Shown piece by piece: positions 9,762-20,208 of a stretch of DNA of 64,000 nucleotides. The notes under the pieces were generated by a model. The model had not been told where the DNA came from. It made no database searches and worked only from the letters and a program-made list of their open reading frames with translations. A program made the translations under genes and the position numbers. The stretch comes from Aquaspirillum sp. LM1 (lineage in GTDB: Bacteria > Pseudomonadota > Gammaproteobacteria > Burkholderiales > Aquaspirillaceae): contig NZ_CP019509.1 in NCBI RefSeq assembly GCF_002002905.1, forward strand, positions 2,847,001 through 2,911,000. Reading direction: 5' to 3'. Numbering within the stretch: the stretch's first letter is position 1; each line of letters opens with the position of its first letter.

Positions 9762-12095
9762 TTACACCTGCGCCAGTTCAATACTGTTGAACATCCCGCC
9801 CAGCGCGACTGTTGCCGGATGGGCAGCGGCCAGACGAACCACGCCAAGCGGGAGACGCTCGTCAGCATCAATGGCGATGCGGATCGAATGACCTTCCTGC
9901 TTGAGGCACACTTCCTGACCCGCCTGTACACCGGCAGCAGCCAGAACGCCAGGATGCGCGCTGGCACGCGGTGCCCTGGCATCGGCGGTGGCCTGCAGCG
10001 ACGGTGCCCGGCGGCACAGTGCATCGGCCTGATAAATCGGCACTTCGCCCACGCGCGCCAGACCCGTCACCGCCGAAGCGCTGCCCAGACTCAGGCTGCC
10101 CAGGACGTTACTCAGTCGGGCGGCGATGTCACCCTGCGCAGCCTGCCATTCAGCGCGAACCTCTTCCGCCGAATTAAACTCGAAGCCCGGCAGACCCAGC
10201 AGATTGCCCAGAACGCGCAGCACCTTCCAGGCCGGACGGGTGTCGCCCAGCGGCTTGACCACGCCGTTGAAGGCTTGCAGGCGGCCTTCCATGTTGATGA
10301 AAGCGCCAGAAGTTTCGGTAAACGGCGCAATCGGCAGCATCACATCGGCGTACTGCAGTGCGGCATCGGAACGGAAGGCCGACAGCACCACCACGGTTTC
10401 CGCCTGCTCGGCCGCTTTCAGCGCGCGTTGCGGATGGTAGGTATCGCTGTCCAGTTCGGTGTTCAGCAACACATAGGCCTTTTTCGGCACGGCAAACATC
10501 TGGCCGGCGTTAGCGCCCTTGCTACCCGGCTTGAAGGTCAGCTCGGCACCCACGCTGTTGGCAGCTTCGCCCAACACGGCCACGCGAGCGCCGGTCAGAC
10601 GGGCCAGCTCGTTGGCCAGCGCCAGGAGGTCGCCAAACCATGGGCTGTGCTGCGCCAGATTGCCCAAGGCAATCACGGCCTGGTCATTGGCAATCAGGCT
10701 GGCGGCAATCGCCTCGGCCTGGCTGCACGGCGAGATCGACACCACGTCCAGCGTCGAGCTGCTGCCCTGCTGGGTCAGCACGGCCTTGAGCACGGCTTTC
10801 AGCGCATCTACCATGCCGGACGGTGTGACGGTCATTTCGGCATGAACATGGCTCAGCAGGTTTTCGTGAATCGGATTGACCACGCTGAGCGCCAGACCCT
10901 TCTTCACCGACTGACGCAGGCGGGCAGCCAGCAGCGGCTGCTCCTTGCGCAGGGTGCTGCCCACCAGCAGCAGGGCATTGGCGTCGGCCAGTTCAGCAAT
11001 GCTCGAGCCCAGCCACAGCGCACCTTGTTGCAGGCTGTCGCGGCTGAAATCGCTGTGTCGCGTGCGGTAATCGGTGCTCTCCACCCCCAGGCCACTGGCC
11101 AGTTTCTTGGTCAGGTAGAGTTCTTCCACCGTGCTGTGCGGCGTGGCCAGGAAACCCACGGCGTCAGCGCCGTGGTCACGAATCACGCCACGCAGGCCCT
11201 TGGCAATGTAGTCCAGCGCGGTTTGCCAGTCGGTGGCAATCCACTTGCCATCCTGCTTGACCATCGGCTGGGTCAGGCGGGCGTCGCTGGACAGCGCTTC
11301 GTAGGAGAAGCGGTCGCGGTCGGCCAGCCAGCATTCGTTGATGGCTTCGTTTTCCAGCGGCAGCGCGCGCATCACGCGGCTGTGCTTGACCTGCACGATC
11401 ATATTGGCACCCAGGCCATCGTGCGGGCTGACCGTCTTGCGGCGCGACAATTCCCACGGACGGGCACTGTAGCGGAACGGCTTGCTGGTCAGCGCGCCCA
11501 CCGGGCACAGGTCGATGACATTACCGGAAATTTCCGAGTCCACGGTTTTATTCAGGAACGGCAGAATCTGCGAATGCTCACTGCGGTGAGCCATGCCGAT
11601 TTCCTGATAACCGCCGATTTCCTCGGTAAAGCGCACGCAGCGGGTGCAGTGGATGCAACGGCTCATTTCTGCCGCTGACACCAGCGGGCCCATTTCCTTG
11701 GCCGGCACCACGCGTTTTTCTTCCTGGTAGCGCGAGCTGACGTTGCCGTAGCCCACGGCCAGATCCTGCAGCTGGCATTCACCGCCCTGGTCACAGATCG
11801 GGCAATCCAGCGGGTGGTTGATCAGCAGGAACTCCATCACCCCGTGCTGAGCCTTGACGGCAGTATCGGAATGGGTGTGCACCTTCATGCCGTCCGTCAC
11901 CGGCGTGGCACAGGCGGGCAGCGGTTTGGGCGCTTTTTCCACTTCCACCAGGCACATGCGGCAATTGGCGGCAATGGACAGTTTTTTGTGGTAACAGAAA
12001 TGCGGGATGTAGGTGCCATTGGCATGGGCTGCATCCATCACGGTGCTCCCGGTGGGCACCGTCAATTTCTTACCGTCGATTTCGATTTCTAACAT
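9762..12095 (-). CDS. nuoG: NADH-quinone oxidoreductase subunit G
   Basis: Large iron-sulfur subunit, 777 residues. The N-terminal third holds the 2Fe-2S ferredoxin domain ([17 protein letters not shown]), the His-Cys3 cluster region ([18 protein letters not shown]) and the 4Fe-4S motif ([14 protein letters not shown]). The rest is the degenerate molybdopterin-oxidoreductase domain. It accepts electrons from NuoF. The C-terminal region after about residue 690 is more alanine-rich and less recognisable. Gap to nuoF is 37 bases, to nuoH two bases. Confidence 0.96.
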   Translation of the reverse strand: MLEIEIDGKKLTVPTGSTVMDAAHANGTYIPHFCYHKKLSIAANCRMCLVEVEKAPKPLPACATPVTDGMKVHTHSDTAVKAQHGVMEFLLINHPLDCPICDQGGECQLQDLAVGYGNVSSRYQEEKRVVPAKEMGPLVSAAEMSRCIHCTRCVRFTEEIGGYQEIGMAHRSEHSQILPFLNKTVDSEISGNVIDLCPVGALTSKPFRYSARPWELSRRKTVSPHDGLGANMIVQVKHSRVMRALPLENEAINECWLADRDRFSYEALSSDARLTQPMVKQDGKWIATDWQTALDYIAKGLRGVIRDHGADAVGFLATPHSTVEELYLTKKLASGLGVESTDYRTRHSDFSRDSLQQGALWLGSSIAELADANALLLVGSTLRKEQPLLAARLRQSVKKGLALSVVNPIHENLLSHVHAEMTVTPSGMVDALKAVLKAVLTQQGSSSTLDVVSISPCSQAEAIAASLIANDQAVIALGNLAQHSPWFGDLLALANELARLTGARVAVLGEAANSVGAELTFKPGSKGANAGQMFAVPKKAYVLLNTELDSDTYHPQRALKAAEQAETVVVLSAFRSDAALQYADVMLPIAPFTETSGAFINMEGRLQAFNGVVKPLGDTRPAWKVLRVLGNLLGLPGFEFNSAEEVRAEWQAAQGDIAARLSNVLGSLSLGSASAVTGLARVGEVPIYQADALCRRAPSLQATADARAPRASAHPGVLAAAGVQAGQEVCLKQEGHSIRIAIDADERLPLGVVRLAAAHPATVALGGMFNSIELAQV

Positions 12096-12132
12096 AGCGT
12101 TGCGCTACCTGTAGCAAGCAATCCGTAGGGGA

Positions 12133-13428
12133 TCAGCACCATTTGTGCTCGACCAGACATTTCTTGTGTTCGATATGGTGTTCGAACTCATTGCGGAAAT
12201 GTTTGGTAAAGCTGCGGACGGGGAAAACAGCGGCATCGGCCAGCGCACAAATGGTGCGGCCTGCCATGTTGTTGCCCACCGACGTCAACAAATCGAGGTC
12301 ATCGGCGCGACCCTGCCCATGTTCAATCCGGTGAATCACCCGATACAGCCAACCGGTGCCTTCACGACACGGTGTGCACTGACCGCAGGATTCTTCGTGG
12401 TAAAAATAAGCCAGTCGCTCCAGCGCCTTGACCATGCAGATATCTTCGTTCATCACGATCACCGCCCCCGACCCGAGCATCGAACCTGCCTTGCTGATGC
12501 TGTCGTAGTCCATGGTGCAATCCATCATGATGTTGCCCGGCAACACCGGCGCGGACGATCCACCCGGAATCACCGCTTTGAGCTTCTTGCCGTTCTTCAT
12601 GCCGCCGGCCATTTCCAGCAGGGTGGCAAACGGAGTGCCCAAGGGAATTTCGTAGTTGCCCGGACGGTTGACGTGGCCAGACACCGAGAACAGCTTGGTG
12701 CCGCCATTGTTCGGCTTGCCGGCTTCCAGGAATTTCTGGCCGCCGTCGCGGATGATGAACGGCACCGAGGCAAACGATTCGGTGTTGTTGATGGTGGTCG
12801 GCTTGCCATACAGGCCAAACGAAGCCGGGAACGGCGGCTTGAAGCGCGGCTGGCCTTTTTTGCCTTCCAGCGATTCCAGCAGGGCGGTTTCTTCACCACA
12901 GATGTAGGCACCGTAACCATGGTGCGCGTACAGATTGAAGGTGAAGCCACTGCCCAGGATGTTTTCACCCATCAGGCCGGCGGCACGGGCTTCGTCGAGC
13001 GCGCGTTCAAACAGCGCATAGTCTTCGAAGATTTCCCCGTGGATGTAGTTGTAGGCCAGCTTCACCCCCATGGCGTACCCGGCGATGATCATGCCTTCAA
13101 TCAGCGAATGCGGGTTGAAACGCAGGATGTCGCGGTCCTTGAAGGTGCCCGGTTCGCCTTCGTCAGTGTTGCACACCAGATACTTGTCGCCCGGAAAGTT
13201 GCGCGGCATGAACGACCATTTCAGCCCGGTCGGAAAACCTGCGCCACCCCGGCCACGCAGGCTGGAGTTCTTGACTTCGGCAATCACGTCATCCTGAGAG
13301 ACGTTTTGCTGGAGGATGCGCTTGAGTGCGGTATAACCACCGCGCTTGACGTAGGCATCCAGCGTCCAGCAATTCGGGTCAGAGGTGTCGACGCCTTCGA
13401 AAATAACGCCTTGAGAGAAAACGGCCAT
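12133..13428 (-). CDS. nuoF: NADH-quinone oxidoreductase subunit F
   Basis: NADH-binding flavoprotein subunit, 431 residues, the entry point for electrons. The glycine-rich NADH site ([15 protein letters not shown]), the FMN site ([14 protein letters not shown] and [15 protein letters not shown]) and the 4Fe-4S ligand motif ([14 protein letters not shown]) are all intact. It begins one base after the nuoE stop and works with NuoE and NuoG as the dehydrogenase module. Confidence 0.98.
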   Translation of the reverse strand: MAVFSQGVIFEGVDTSDPNCWTLDAYVKRGGYTALKRILQQNVSQDDVIAEVKNSSLRGRGGAGFPTGLKWSFMPRNFPGDKYLVCNTDEGEPGTFKDRDILRFNPHSLIEGMIIAGYAMGVKLAYNYIHGEIFEDYALFERALDEARAAGLMGENILGSGFTFNLYAHHGYGAYICGEETALLESLEGKKGQPRFKPPFPASFGLYGKPTTINNTESFASVPFIIRDGGQKFLEAGKPNNGGTKLFSVSGHVNRPGNYEIPLGTPFATLLEMAGGMKNGKKLKAVIPGGSSAPVLPGNIMMDCTMDYDSISKAGSMLGSGAVIVMNEDICMVKALERLAYFYHEESCGQCTPCREGTGWLYRVIHRIEHGQGRADDLDLLTSVGNNMAGRTICALADAAVFPVRSFTKHFRNEFEHHIEHKKCLVEHKWC

Positions 13429-13429
13429 G

Positions 13430-13903
13430 TTATTGCAGCTCCGCCAGTTTCTTGTCGATTGCTTCGTGCGTCATGAAGCTGCACATGCTGTGGTTGTTCA
13501 CCAGCAGCACCGGAGCATCTCCACACGCGCCCATGCATTCACCTTCCACCAGCGTAAACTTGCCGTCAGCGGTGGTTTCGCCAAAACCGACACCAAGCTT
13601 GTGCTTCAGGTAGTCCGCACAGTCCACCCCACCGCCCAGCGCACAGGGCAGGTTGGTGCACACGGTAATCTTGTACTTGCCGACCGGTTTCAGGTCGTAC
13701 ATGTTATAGAAGGTGGCAACTTCGTATGCCGCCACCGGGGGAATCCCCAGGTAGTTGGCCACGAATTCGATGGTTTCAGTCGAAAGCCACCCGAGTTCAG
13801 TCTGGGCAATGCGCAAAGCGCCCATCACCGCCGATCGCGCCTGGTCTGCCGGGTATTTGGCAACTTCGCGATCAATCTGTTTCAGTGCATCTGGCGACAA
13901 CAT
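13430..13903 (-). CDS. nuoE: NADH-quinone oxidoreductase subunit E
   Basis: 24-kDa-type 2Fe-2S subunit, 157 residues. The four cysteine ligands are in CTNLPC (first pair) and ECMGAC (second pair), within the thioredoxin-like fold. The start codon at 13903 overlaps the end of nuoD by one base, so the genes are translationally coupled. It forms the N1a cluster next to the NuoF flavin. Confidence 0.97.
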   Translation of the reverse strand: MLSPDALKQIDREVAKYPADQARSAVMGALRIAQTELGWLSTETIEFVANYLGIPPVAAYEVATFYNMYDLKPVGKYKITVCTNLPCALGGGVDCADYLKHKLGVGFGETTADGKFTLVEGECMGACGDAPVLLVNNHSMCSFMTHEAIDKKLAELQ

Positions 13904-15156
13904 CAGCGGTCAATCTCCCCAAACACGATATCTTGCGTCCCGATGATGGACACCACGTCGGCAATCATGTGGCCGCGCACCATTTCGTCCAGACCGGACA
14001 AGTGGGCGTAACCCGGTGCGCGAATCTTCAGGCGGTAAGGCTTGTTGGCTCCATCCGATACCAGATAGATACCGAACTCACCCTTCGGATGTTCGATGCC
14101 AGCGTAGGCCTCGCCTTCCGGCACGTGCATCCCTTCGGAGAAGAGCTTGAAATGGTGGATAAGCTCCTCCATATTGCTCTTCATGCCCACGCGTGACGGC
14201 GGTGCCACCTTGTGGTTGTCGGTAATGACCGGGCCAGGATTTTTCTTCAGCCATTCCACACACTGCTTGATGATGCGGTTGGACTGACGGAACTCTTCCA
14301 TACGCACCAGATAGCGGTCGTAACAATCGCCATTGACGCCAACAGGAATATCAAAATCGAGACGATCGTACACTTCATACGGCTGCTTCTTGCGCAGGTC
14401 CCAGGCCACGCCGGAACCGCGCAGCATCGGGCCAGAAAAGCCCAGCGCCAGCGCACGTTCGGGAGAGACCACGCCAATGCCGACGGTACGCTGTTTCCAG
14501 ATGCGGTTGTCGGTCAGCAGGGTTTCGTATTCGTCAACGTAGGTCGGGAAGCGATTGGCAAAGTCTTCGATGAAGTCCAGCACCGAGCCCTGACGGTTTT
14601 CGTTCAGCTTGGCCAGTTGGCGGGCGTTCTTGATCTTGGACACCTTGTATTGCGGCATGGTGTCAGGCAGATCGCGATACACGCCACCAGGACGGTAATA
14701 GGCAGCGTGCATGCGCGCGCCGGATACCGCCTCGTACACGTCCATCAGGTCTTCCCGTTCGCGGAAGGCGTACAGGAACATGGTCATGGCACCGATGTCA
14801 ATCGCGTGAGCGCCAATCCACAGCAGGTGGTTCAGGATGCGGGTGATTTCATCGAACATGACCCGGATGTACTGGGCGCGCAGCGGCACGTCCACGCCGA
14901 GCAGCTTTTCAATCGCCATCACATACGCGTGCTCGTTGCACATCATCGACACATAGTCGAGACGGTCCATGTACGGCACGGATTGCAGGAAGGTTTTATG
15001 TTCGGCCAGTTTTTCAGTGCCGCGATGCAGCAGGCCCACATGCGGATCGGCGCGCTGGACGACTTCGCCGTCGAGTTCAAGCACCAAGCGCAGCACACCG
15101 TGCGCAGCCGGGTGTTGCGGGCCGAAGTTCAGCGTGTAGTTACGGATGTTAGCCAC
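13903..15156 (-). CDS. nuoD: NADH-quinone oxidoreductase subunit D
   Basis: 49-kDa-type subunit, 417 residues, separate from nuoC here (fused in Escherichia coli). NuoD forms the quinone site with NuoB. Conserved N-terminal [21 protein letters not shown] and the C-terminal DIVFGEIDR are present. The start at 15156 overlaps the end of nuoC by eight bases. Confidence 0.98.
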   Translation of the reverse strand: MANIRNYTLNFGPQHPAAHGVLRLVLELDGEVVQRADPHVGLLHRGTEKLAEHKTFLQSVPYMDRLDYVSMMCNEHAYVMAIEKLLGVDVPLRAQYIRVMFDEITRILNHLLWIGAHAIDIGAMTMFLYAFREREDLMDVYEAVSGARMHAAYYRPGGVYRDLPDTMPQYKVSKIKNARQLAKLNENRQGSVLDFIEDFANRFPTYVDEYETLLTDNRIWKQRTVGIGVVSPERALALGFSGPMLRGSGVAWDLRKKQPYEVYDRLDFDIPVGVNGDCYDRYLVRMEEFRQSNRIIKQCVEWLKKNPGPVITDNHKVAPPSRVGMKSNMEELIHHFKLFSEGMHVPEGEAYAGIEHPKGEFGIYLVSDGANKPYRLKIRAPGYAHLSGLDEMVRGHMIADVVSIIGTQDIVFGEIDR

Positions 15157-15742
15157 CGTAGTTCTCCTCGCGAATGATGCGCGGTGTGTTTTCGCGCGGC
15201 TCGATGGTCACTGGCTGGTAGATCACCCGAGCCTGAACCGGGTCGTAGCGCATTTCCACATTGCCGGAGAGCGGGAAGTCCTTGCGGAACGGATGGCCGA
15301 CAAAGCCATAGTCGGTCAGCAGGCGACGCAGGTCAGGGTGGCCGTCAAACACGATGCCATACAGATCGAAGGCTTCGCGTTCAAACCAGTTCACCCCCGG
15401 CCAGACGTCCACCAGGGAGTCCACCACCGGGAAGTCGTCGTCTTCGGCAAAAAAGCGCACGCGGATGCGCTGATTATTGGCCACCGACAGCAGATGGCAG
15501 ACCACGGCGAAGCGGGAACCTTCCCACACGGTGTCACGATAGGTGCTGTAATCCATGCCGCACAGGTCGGAGCACTGTTCAAAGCGCAGTGCCGGCGTAT
15601 CACGCAGCAGGGTACAGGTTTCGATGATGCTGTCAGCACGACACACCAGCGTCAGTTCCTGACGGTCGATGGTCGCTGAAATGATGTTTGCACCCAGCGC
15701 AGCTTCTGCCGCCGTTTTGAGTGCTTCCAGCGTGGAGGCCAT
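15149..15742 (-). CDS. nuoC: NADH-quinone oxidoreductase subunit C
   Basis: 30-kDa-type subunit, 197 residues, of the connecting peripheral arm. The family signature [29 protein letters not shown] is present in the centre (abbreviated motif E-R-E-x-F-D-L-Y-G), and the C-terminus ends in the usual NYGG. The stop overlaps the nuoD start by eight bases, and the start lies 11 bases after nuoB. Confidence 0.96.
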   Translation of the reverse strand: MASTLEALKTAAEAALGANIISATIDRQELTLVCRADSIIETCTLLRDTPALRFEQCSDLCGMDYSTYRDTVWEGSRFAVVCHLLSVANNQRIRVRFFAEDDDFPVVDSLVDVWPGVNWFEREAFDLYGIVFDGHPDLRRLLTDYGFVGHPFRKDFPLSGNVEMRYDPVQARVIYQPVTIEPRENTPRIIREENYGG

Positions 15743-15753
15743 GAGCTTAACCT

Positions 15754-16230
15754 TTAGCGGGCAATGGTGTAAGTACGTTTGATCTTGTTCTGCAGCTGGA
15801 TGATGCCGTACAGCAGGGCTTCTGCTGTGGGCGGACAGCCCGGAACATAGACATCGACAGGCACTACCCGGTCACAGCCGCGAACCACGGAGTAAGAGTA
15901 GTGATAGTAGCCGCCGCCATTGGCGCAGGAGCCCATCGACAGCACCCAGCGCGGTTCGGCCATCTGGTCGTACACCTTGCGCAGGGCCGGTGCCATCTTG
16001 TTGCACAGGGTGCCGGCGACGATCATCAGGTCGGACTGGCGCGGGCTGGGGCGGAACACGATCCCGAAACGGTCCAGGTCGTAGCGCGCGGCACCGGCCT
16101 GCATCATTTCAACAGCACAGCATGCCAGACCAAAGGTCATCGGCCACAACGAACCGGTGCGGGTCCAGTTGATGACCTTGTCAGCCGTGGTGGTGACAAA
16201 GCCCTTTTCCAGAATGCCTTCTACTCCCAT
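15754..16230 (-). CDS. nuoB: NADH-quinone oxidoreductase subunit B
   Basis: Carrier of the terminal cluster N2, 158 residues from ATG at 16230 ([11 protein letters not shown]). A frame running up to 16341 lies over nuoA and is not used. The tandem cysteines (ACCAVEMM) and further ligands in MGSCANGGG and VPGCPPTAE are intact. The start overlaps the nuoA 3' end by 10 bases. Confidence 0.97.
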   Translation of the reverse strand: MGVEGILEKGFVTTTADKVINWTRTGSLWPMTFGLACCAVEMMQAGAARYDLDRFGIVFRPSPRQSDLMIVAGTLCNKMAPALRKVYDQMAEPRWVLSMGSCANGGGYYHYSYSVVRGCDRVVPVDVYVPGCPPTAEALLYGIIQLQNKIKRTYTIAR

Positions 16231-16577
16231 TCCAGCGCTCCTTTTTTCCACTCGTAGATGAAGCCGACAACGAGAATCGCGAGGAACACCAGCATGGCAA
16301 CAAAGCCGAACATGCCGATTTCCTTGAGCACTACCGCCCACGGGAACAGGAAGGCAATTTCGAGGTCGAACAGGATGAAAAGGATGGCAACGAGGTAGTA
16401 GCGGACATCAAACTTCATGCGGGCGTCTTCGAACGCCTCAAAGCCACACTCGTAGGGAGACAGTTTCGCCGCATCGGGGCGGTTAGGCCCCAACAGGAAA
16501 CCGATCAGCATGGGTCCCACACCAACCAGGAGCCCGATGATGACGAACAGCATGATGGGAAAATAATTCTCCAGCAT
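16221..16577 (-). CDS. nuoA: NADH-quinone oxidoreductase subunit A
   Basis: First gene of the complex I operon, 118 residues with three transmembrane helices and the conserved loop [21 protein letters not shown]. The start codon at 16577 is only 16 bases beyond the U tract of a strong hairpin terminator that follows tRNA-Leu, leaving no room for its own promoter. Expression therefore probably depends on transcription reading through from tpiA-secG-tRNA-Leu, or on a promoter upstream of the hairpin. Confidence 0.97.
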   Translation of the reverse strand: MLENYFPIMLFVIIGLLVGVGPMLIGFLLGPNRPDAAKLSPYECGFEAFEDARMKFDVRYYLVAILFILFDLEIAFLFPWAVVLKEIGMFGFVAMLVFLAILVVGFIYEWKKGALEWE

Positions 16578-16592
16578 TTCCCGATTACCCCT

Positions 16593-16619
16593 AAAAAAAG
16601 GAGGCCAGAAGCCTCCTTT
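16593..16619 (-). terminator. Rho-independent terminator between tRNA-Leu and nuoA
   Basis: A 9-bp perfect stem (16597-16605 with 16611-16619) with a 5-base loop is followed on the minus strand by seven U residues. It would end the tpiA-secG-tRNA-Leu transcript. A T-rich stretch on the other side (16617-16625) could make it work in both directions. nuoA starts 16 bases downstream. Confidence 0.85.
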
Positions 16620-16657
16620 GTTTTAAAAATAGACCGCGAACACGATCTATTCGAATA

Positions 16658-16742
16658 TGGTGCCGACAGTGAGACTCGAACTCACACAGCTTTCGCCACT
16701 ACCCCCTCAAGATAGCGTGTCTACCAATTTCACCATGTCGGC
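16658..16742 (-). tRNA. tRNA-Leu(GAG)
   Basis: An 85-base tRNA with encoded CCA. The acceptor stem pairs GCCGACA with TGTCGGC, the T arm has GTTCGAGTC, and a class II variable arm is present. The anticodon loop TTGAGGG gives anticodon GAG (plus-strand bases 16706-16708), reading CUC and CUU leucine codons. It lies between secG and nuoA in the same direction. Confidence 0.97.
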
Positions 16743-16753
16743 TTTGTTTTTAT

Positions 16754-17104
16754 TCAATCCGGGATTTGACCGGATTTGTTCTGACCATTCGGCTGCTGTC
16801 CGGCAGGAGAGGCCGGGGCAACTGATTCAACCTGCCCGGACATCACCCCGAGAGAAGACTCGTTGCGCGGTGTTGAGAGAAACACCAGAGCCAGACAAGT
16901 TGAGAAAAAAATCGCAGCACATACCGCAGTGGTACGGCTCAGGAAATTGGCCGAGCCTGACGCGCCAAACAGACTGCCCGACGAGCCGCCCCCGAAGGCA
17001 GCCCCCATATCCGCGCCCTTGCCATGCTGCATCAATACCAGCACGATCACTGCCAGCGCGGCAGCCATATTCAGAACCCAGACCAGCGTTTTAAGAATTT
17101 CCAT
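16754..17104 (-). CDS. secG: Preprotein translocase subunit SecG
   Basis: Small inner-membrane subunit of the SecYEG translocon, 116 residues. Two transmembrane segments flank the conserved cytoplasmic loop LMQHGKGADMGAAFGGG. The C-terminal 30 residues form a low-complexity tail rich in Pro, Gln and Ser, as is common for this family. The gene follows tpiA by seven bases and precedes tRNA-Leu by 11, so all three are probably one transcript. Confidence 0.95.
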   Translation of the reverse strand: MEILKTLVWVLNMAAALAVIVLVLMQHGKGADMGAAFGGGSSGSLFGASGSANFLSRTTAVCAAIFFSTCLALVFLSTPRNESSLGVMSGQVESVAPASPAGQQPNGQNKSGQIPD

Positions 17105-17111
17105 ATTTTAT

Positions 17112-17873
17112 CTATTTGGCAGCGCCGTAGCAAACGTTTTTGAATTGCCCGGCATCCAGCGAGGCACCCCCCACCAGCACACCATCCACTTCAGAAAGCG
17201 AGAGGATGTCGCTCGCGTTATCTGCCTTGACGCTACCGCCGTAAAGGATCGAAATAGTACACGAAGACCCCAGTTTTTCCAAGAGGCAGGCCCGAATCTT
17301 TTCGTGCATTGCGACAATTTGTCCCAATGACGCGGTCAAGCCCGTGCCGATTGCCCAAACCGGCTCATACGCCAGCATCACCCGGTCACGCCCGGCCAGC
17401 GCAGCGGCCACGCCAGCAATCTGCCCGGCCACCACCGCGTCCTGCACACCGGTTTCGCGGGCGCTGAGCCCCTCGCCCACGCAGACCACCGGCATGATTC
17501 CCTGAGCATACGCGTGGCGGATTTGCGCCGACAGGCTGTCGTCAGATTCGGCAAAATACTGCCGGCGCTCCGAGTGCCCCACCAGGGTGAAGGCCACGCC
17601 CAGGTCGGCCAGCATGGCCGCGCTAACTTCACCCGTGTAGGCACCGTCATCGGCAAAATGGCTGACACACTGCGCGCCCAGACGCAGCGCCTGCCCGGCC
17701 AGCAGGTGGGTCATCTGCCCCAGATAGGCACTCGGTACCGCCAGGCCAACATGGCCGGCATTGACCTGTGGGTCGGCCAGCAAGGCCTCCAGCAGGCGCT
17801 GATTACTGGCCAGCCGGCCATTCATTTTCCAGTTGCCCAACACCCACTTGGCCCCGGTTGCGACATTCAGCAT
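17112..17873 (-). CDS. tpiA: Triosephosphate isomerase
   Basis: Glycolytic TIM-barrel enzyme that interconverts dihydroxyacetone phosphate and glyceraldehyde 3-phosphate; 253 residues. Catalytic residues are in GNWKMNG (Asn, Lys), VGHSERR (His) and AYEPVWAIGTG (Glu, flexible loop 6), with the phosphate-binding ILYGGSVK near the end. I chose ATG at 17873 (MLNVATGAKWVLGNWKMNG), which has AGAGAG upstream; a frame to 17921 adds an atypical extension. A strong promoter lies about 65 bases upstream. Confidence 0.97.
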   Translation of the reverse strand: MLNVATGAKWVLGNWKMNGRLASNQRLLEALLADPQVNAGHVGLAVPSAYLGQMTHLLAGQALRLGAQCVSHFADDGAYTGEVSAAMLADLGVAFTLVGHSERRQYFAESDDSLSAQIRHAYAQGIMPVVCVGEGLSARETGVQDAVVAGQIAGVAAALAGRDRVMLAYEPVWAIGTGLTASLGQIVAMHEKIRACLLEKLGSSCTISILYGGSVKADNASDILSLSEVDGVLVGGASLDAGQFKNVCYGAAK

Positions 17874-17936
17874 GCAAAACTCTCTCTTGAAAACAGCCTG
17901 CGTTGGCACGTTGCCAACCACGAGTGAACGAGCGGC

Positions 17937-17964
17937 ATTATAGGTATGCGGCGCGTCCGGTCAA
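17937..17964 (-). promoter_or_regulatory. Sigma-70 promoter for tpiA-secG-tRNA-Leu (and nuo by readthrough)
   Basis: On the minus strand, TTGACC (17959-17964) and a perfect TATAAT (17937-17942) are separated by 16 bases. Both elements fall in the divergent tpiA/pstS gap and point towards tpiA. It is the closest strong promoter upstream of the whole nuo cluster. Confidence 0.8.
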
Positions 17965-18001
17965 CCCGCTGATGCCCTGACATGGCAAAGATGAAACGGT
18001 G

Positions 18002-18019
18002 CTGTAATATAACTGCAAT
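18002..18019 (+). promoter_or_regulatory. PhoB box upstream of pstS
   Basis: Two direct CTGNAAT half-sites (CTGTAAT at 18002-18008, CTGCAAT at 18013-18019) are separated by ATAA, giving the 11-base spacing of a Pho box. A -10-like TACGAT begins at 18030, ten bases after the box, as expected when PhoB replaces the -35 contact. pstS starts at 18081. This predicts induction in phosphate starvation. Confidence 0.85.
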
Positions 18020-18080
18020 TTTGAGGCGTTACGATGGCCTCCGCTTTGTAATGAATTCACCAATCTCCTGGGAGCACCGA

Positions 18081-19121
18081 ATGAAATCAACGATCCGCCT
18101 GGCAGCCGCCATGACGCTGACTGGCGCCATGTTCTCCGGCTACGCCGCTGCTGCCGATATCACCGGCGCTGGCGCAACCTTCCCCTACCCGCTGTACGCC
18201 AAGTGGGCGGAAGCGTACAAAGCGCAAACCGGGGTCGGGATGAATTATCAGTCGATTGGTTCCGGTGGCGGCATCAAGCAAATCCAATCCAAAACCGTCG
18301 ATTTTGGTGCTTCCGACAAACCGCTGACCGCAGAAGAATTGAACAAAGCTGGCCTGACCCAGTTTCCGGCAGTGATGGGCGGTGTGGTGCCGGTGATCAA
18401 CCTGCCAGGCGTGGCCGCTGGCCAGCTGAAAGTCACCGGCCCGCTGCTGGCCGACATCTACCTGGGCAAGGTCAGCAAGTGGAATGACCCGGCAATTGCC
18501 AGTCTCAACCCCGGCGTGAAACTGCCGGACCAGGCCATCACCGTGGTGCGTCGCTCGGATGGCTCGGGCACCACCTTCATCTGGACCAACTACCTGTCGC
18601 GTGTTTCCGAAGAATGGAAGACCAAGATTGGCGAAAACTCTGCCGTCAACTGGCCGGCTGGGGTGGGTGGCAAGGGCAATGAAGGCGTGGCCAACTATGT
18701 GACCCGCATCAAGGGCTCGATTGGCTATGTGGAATACGCCTATGCCAAGCAAAACAAGATTTCCCACGCCGCCGTGAAAAACCAGGCAGGCAACTTTGTG
18801 CAGCCGGATGACCTGACCTTCAAAGCGGCTGCCGCCAACGCCAACTGGAAAGCAGCTGACGGGTTCTATCAAATCCTGACCAATCAGCCGGGCAAGGACA
18901 GCTGGCCGATTACCGGTGCCACCTTCATCCTGATGCACAAGAAGGCCGACAAGCCGGAACAATCCAGCGAAAGCCTGAAGTTCTTTGACTGGGCCTACGC
19001 CAATGGCGACAAGCTGGCCTCGGACATGGACTACGTGCCGATGCCGGACAACGTCAAAAAGATTGTTCGTGACAGCTGGAAGCAGATCACGGATACCAGC
19101 GGCAAGCCGGTCTGGAAGTAA
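18081..19121 (+). CDS. pstS: Phosphate ABC transporter substrate-binding protein
   Basis: Periplasmic phosphate-binding protein, 346 residues. A Sec signal peptide (MKSTIRLAAAMTLTGAMFSG followed by YAAAA) is predicted to be cut just before DITGAG. The phosphate-binding segments GAGATFPYPLY, GSGGGIKQI and RSDGSGTTFIWTNYL are typical. I chose ATG at 18081 because GGGAG lies upstream and it opens the signal peptide; a frame from 17982 would run through the Pho box and promoter. First gene of pstSCAB. Confidence 0.97.
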   Translation: MKSTIRLAAAMTLTGAMFSGYAAAADITGAGATFPYPLYAKWAEAYKAQTGVGMNYQSIGSGGGIKQIQSKTVDFGASDKPLTAEELNKAGLTQFPAVMGGVVPVINLPGVAAGQLKVTGPLLADIYLGKVSKWNDPAIASLNPGVKLPDQAITVVRRSDGSGTTFIWTNYLSRVSEEWKTKIGENSAVNWPAGVGGKGNEGVANYVTRIKGSIGYVEYAYAKQNKISHAAVKNQAGNFVQPDDLTFKAAAANANWKAADGFYQILTNQPGKDSWPITGATFILMHKKADKPEQSSESLKFFDWAYANGDKLASDMDYVPMPDNVKKIVRDSWKQITDTSGKPVWK

Positions 19122-19168
19122 CCCCGGCAGGTTCAGGCCCTACCCGGGTCTGACGCATCGCTCGCCAG

Positions 19169-19193
19169 AAGCCGGGGATGAATGCCCCGGCTT
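19169..19193 (+). terminator. Hairpin between pstS and pstC
   Basis: A 9-bp stem (19169-19177 with 19185-19193) with a 7-base loop is followed by TCG rather than a U run. It is more likely a 3' stabiliser or leaky attenuator that lets pstS be made in excess over pstCAB than a full terminator. Confidence 0.55.
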
Positions 19194-19220
19194 TCGTATC
19201 ATCAGGATCGAGATCACGCC

Positions 19221-20183
19221 ATGAGCACACAGTCTTCTTCTGCGGTACAAAAACCGCGAACCAATCTGGACCCGTTATTTCGCTTCATCACCCGCTGCTT
19301 TGCCTTTCTGGTGCTGGCCCTGCTGGCAGCCATTCTGGCTTCGCTGGTGGAAGGCTCGATGCCGGCCATCAACCGCTTTGGCTTTGGTTTTCTGACCGAC
19401 GCCACCTGGGACCCGGTCGCAGAACAATTTGGCGCACTGGTGCCGATTTTTGGCACCCTGGTCACCGCCAGCATTGCCCTGGCCATTGGCGTACCGGTCA
19501 GCTTTGGCATTGCCATGTTCCTGACCGAACTGTGCCCGCTGGGCCTGCGCCGTCCGCTCGGGGTGGCCATCGAACTGCTGGCCGGCATCCCGTCAATCAT
19601 CTATGGCATGTGGGGTCTGTTTGTGTTTGCCCCGCTGTTTGCCGACCATGTCCAACCGTGGATGATGGAAAACCTGGGCAGCATCCCTGGTTTTGGCCTG
19701 TTGTTTCAAGGTCTGCCGATGGGGATTGGCGTATTCACCGCCGGGCTGATCCTTGGCATCATGGTGATTCCATTCATTGCTTCGGTGATGCGCGACGTGT
19801 TTGAAGTGGTGCCGCCCATGCTGAAGGAATCCGCCTACGGCCTGGGTGCCACCACCTGGGAAGTGGTGCGCCATGTGGTGCTGCCCTACACCAAAACCGG
19901 GGTAATTGGCGGCATCATGCTCGGCCTGGGCCGCGCACTGGGTGAAACCATGGCCGTCACCTTTGTGATTGGCAATGCCTACCAGATTTCTGCCGGGCTG
20001 TTCAACCCCTCCAACTCGATTGCCTCGTCGCTGGCCAATGAATTTGCCGAAGCCGAAGGTGAACTGTACCTGTCTGCACTGATCGAGCTGGGCCTGATCC
20101 TGTTCTTCATCACCTTTGTCGTGCTGGCCTGCTCCAAGCTGCTGCTGATGCGCCTGAAGGCTGGTGAGGGCAAGGAATCCTGA
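19221..20183 (+). CDS. pstC: Phosphate ABC transporter permease PstC
   Basis: Inner-membrane permease, 320 residues with six transmembrane segments. The ABC permease EAA loop is visible ([20 protein letters not shown]), followed by [17 protein letters not shown], a PstC hallmark. I chose ATG at 19221 ([10 protein letters not shown]), giving a cytoplasmic N-terminus before the first hydrophobic segment. It forms a channel with PstA. Confidence 0.96.
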   Translation: MSTQSSSAVQKPRTNLDPLFRFITRCFAFLVLALLAAILASLVEGSMPAINRFGFGFLTDATWDPVAEQFGALVPIFGTLVTASIALAIGVPVSFGIAMFLTELCPLGLRRPLGVAIELLAGIPSIIYGMWGLFVFAPLFADHVQPWMMENLGSIPGFGLLFQGLPMGIGVFTAGLILGIMVIPFIASVMRDVFEVVPPMLKESAYGLGATTWEVVRHVVLPYTKTGVIGGIMLGLGRALGETMAVTFVIGNAYQISAGLFNPSNSIASSLANEFAEAEGELYLSALIELGLILFFITFVVLACSKLLLMRLKAGEGKES

Positions 20184-20208
20184 GCCCCCACGACCAAGGA
20201 ACCGACAC

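Noticed and set aside
5163-11678. Long plus-strand open frames opposite nuoL and nuoG
   Set aside because: Same antisense composition effect in GC-rich DNA; the minus-strand genes have all catalytic motifs.
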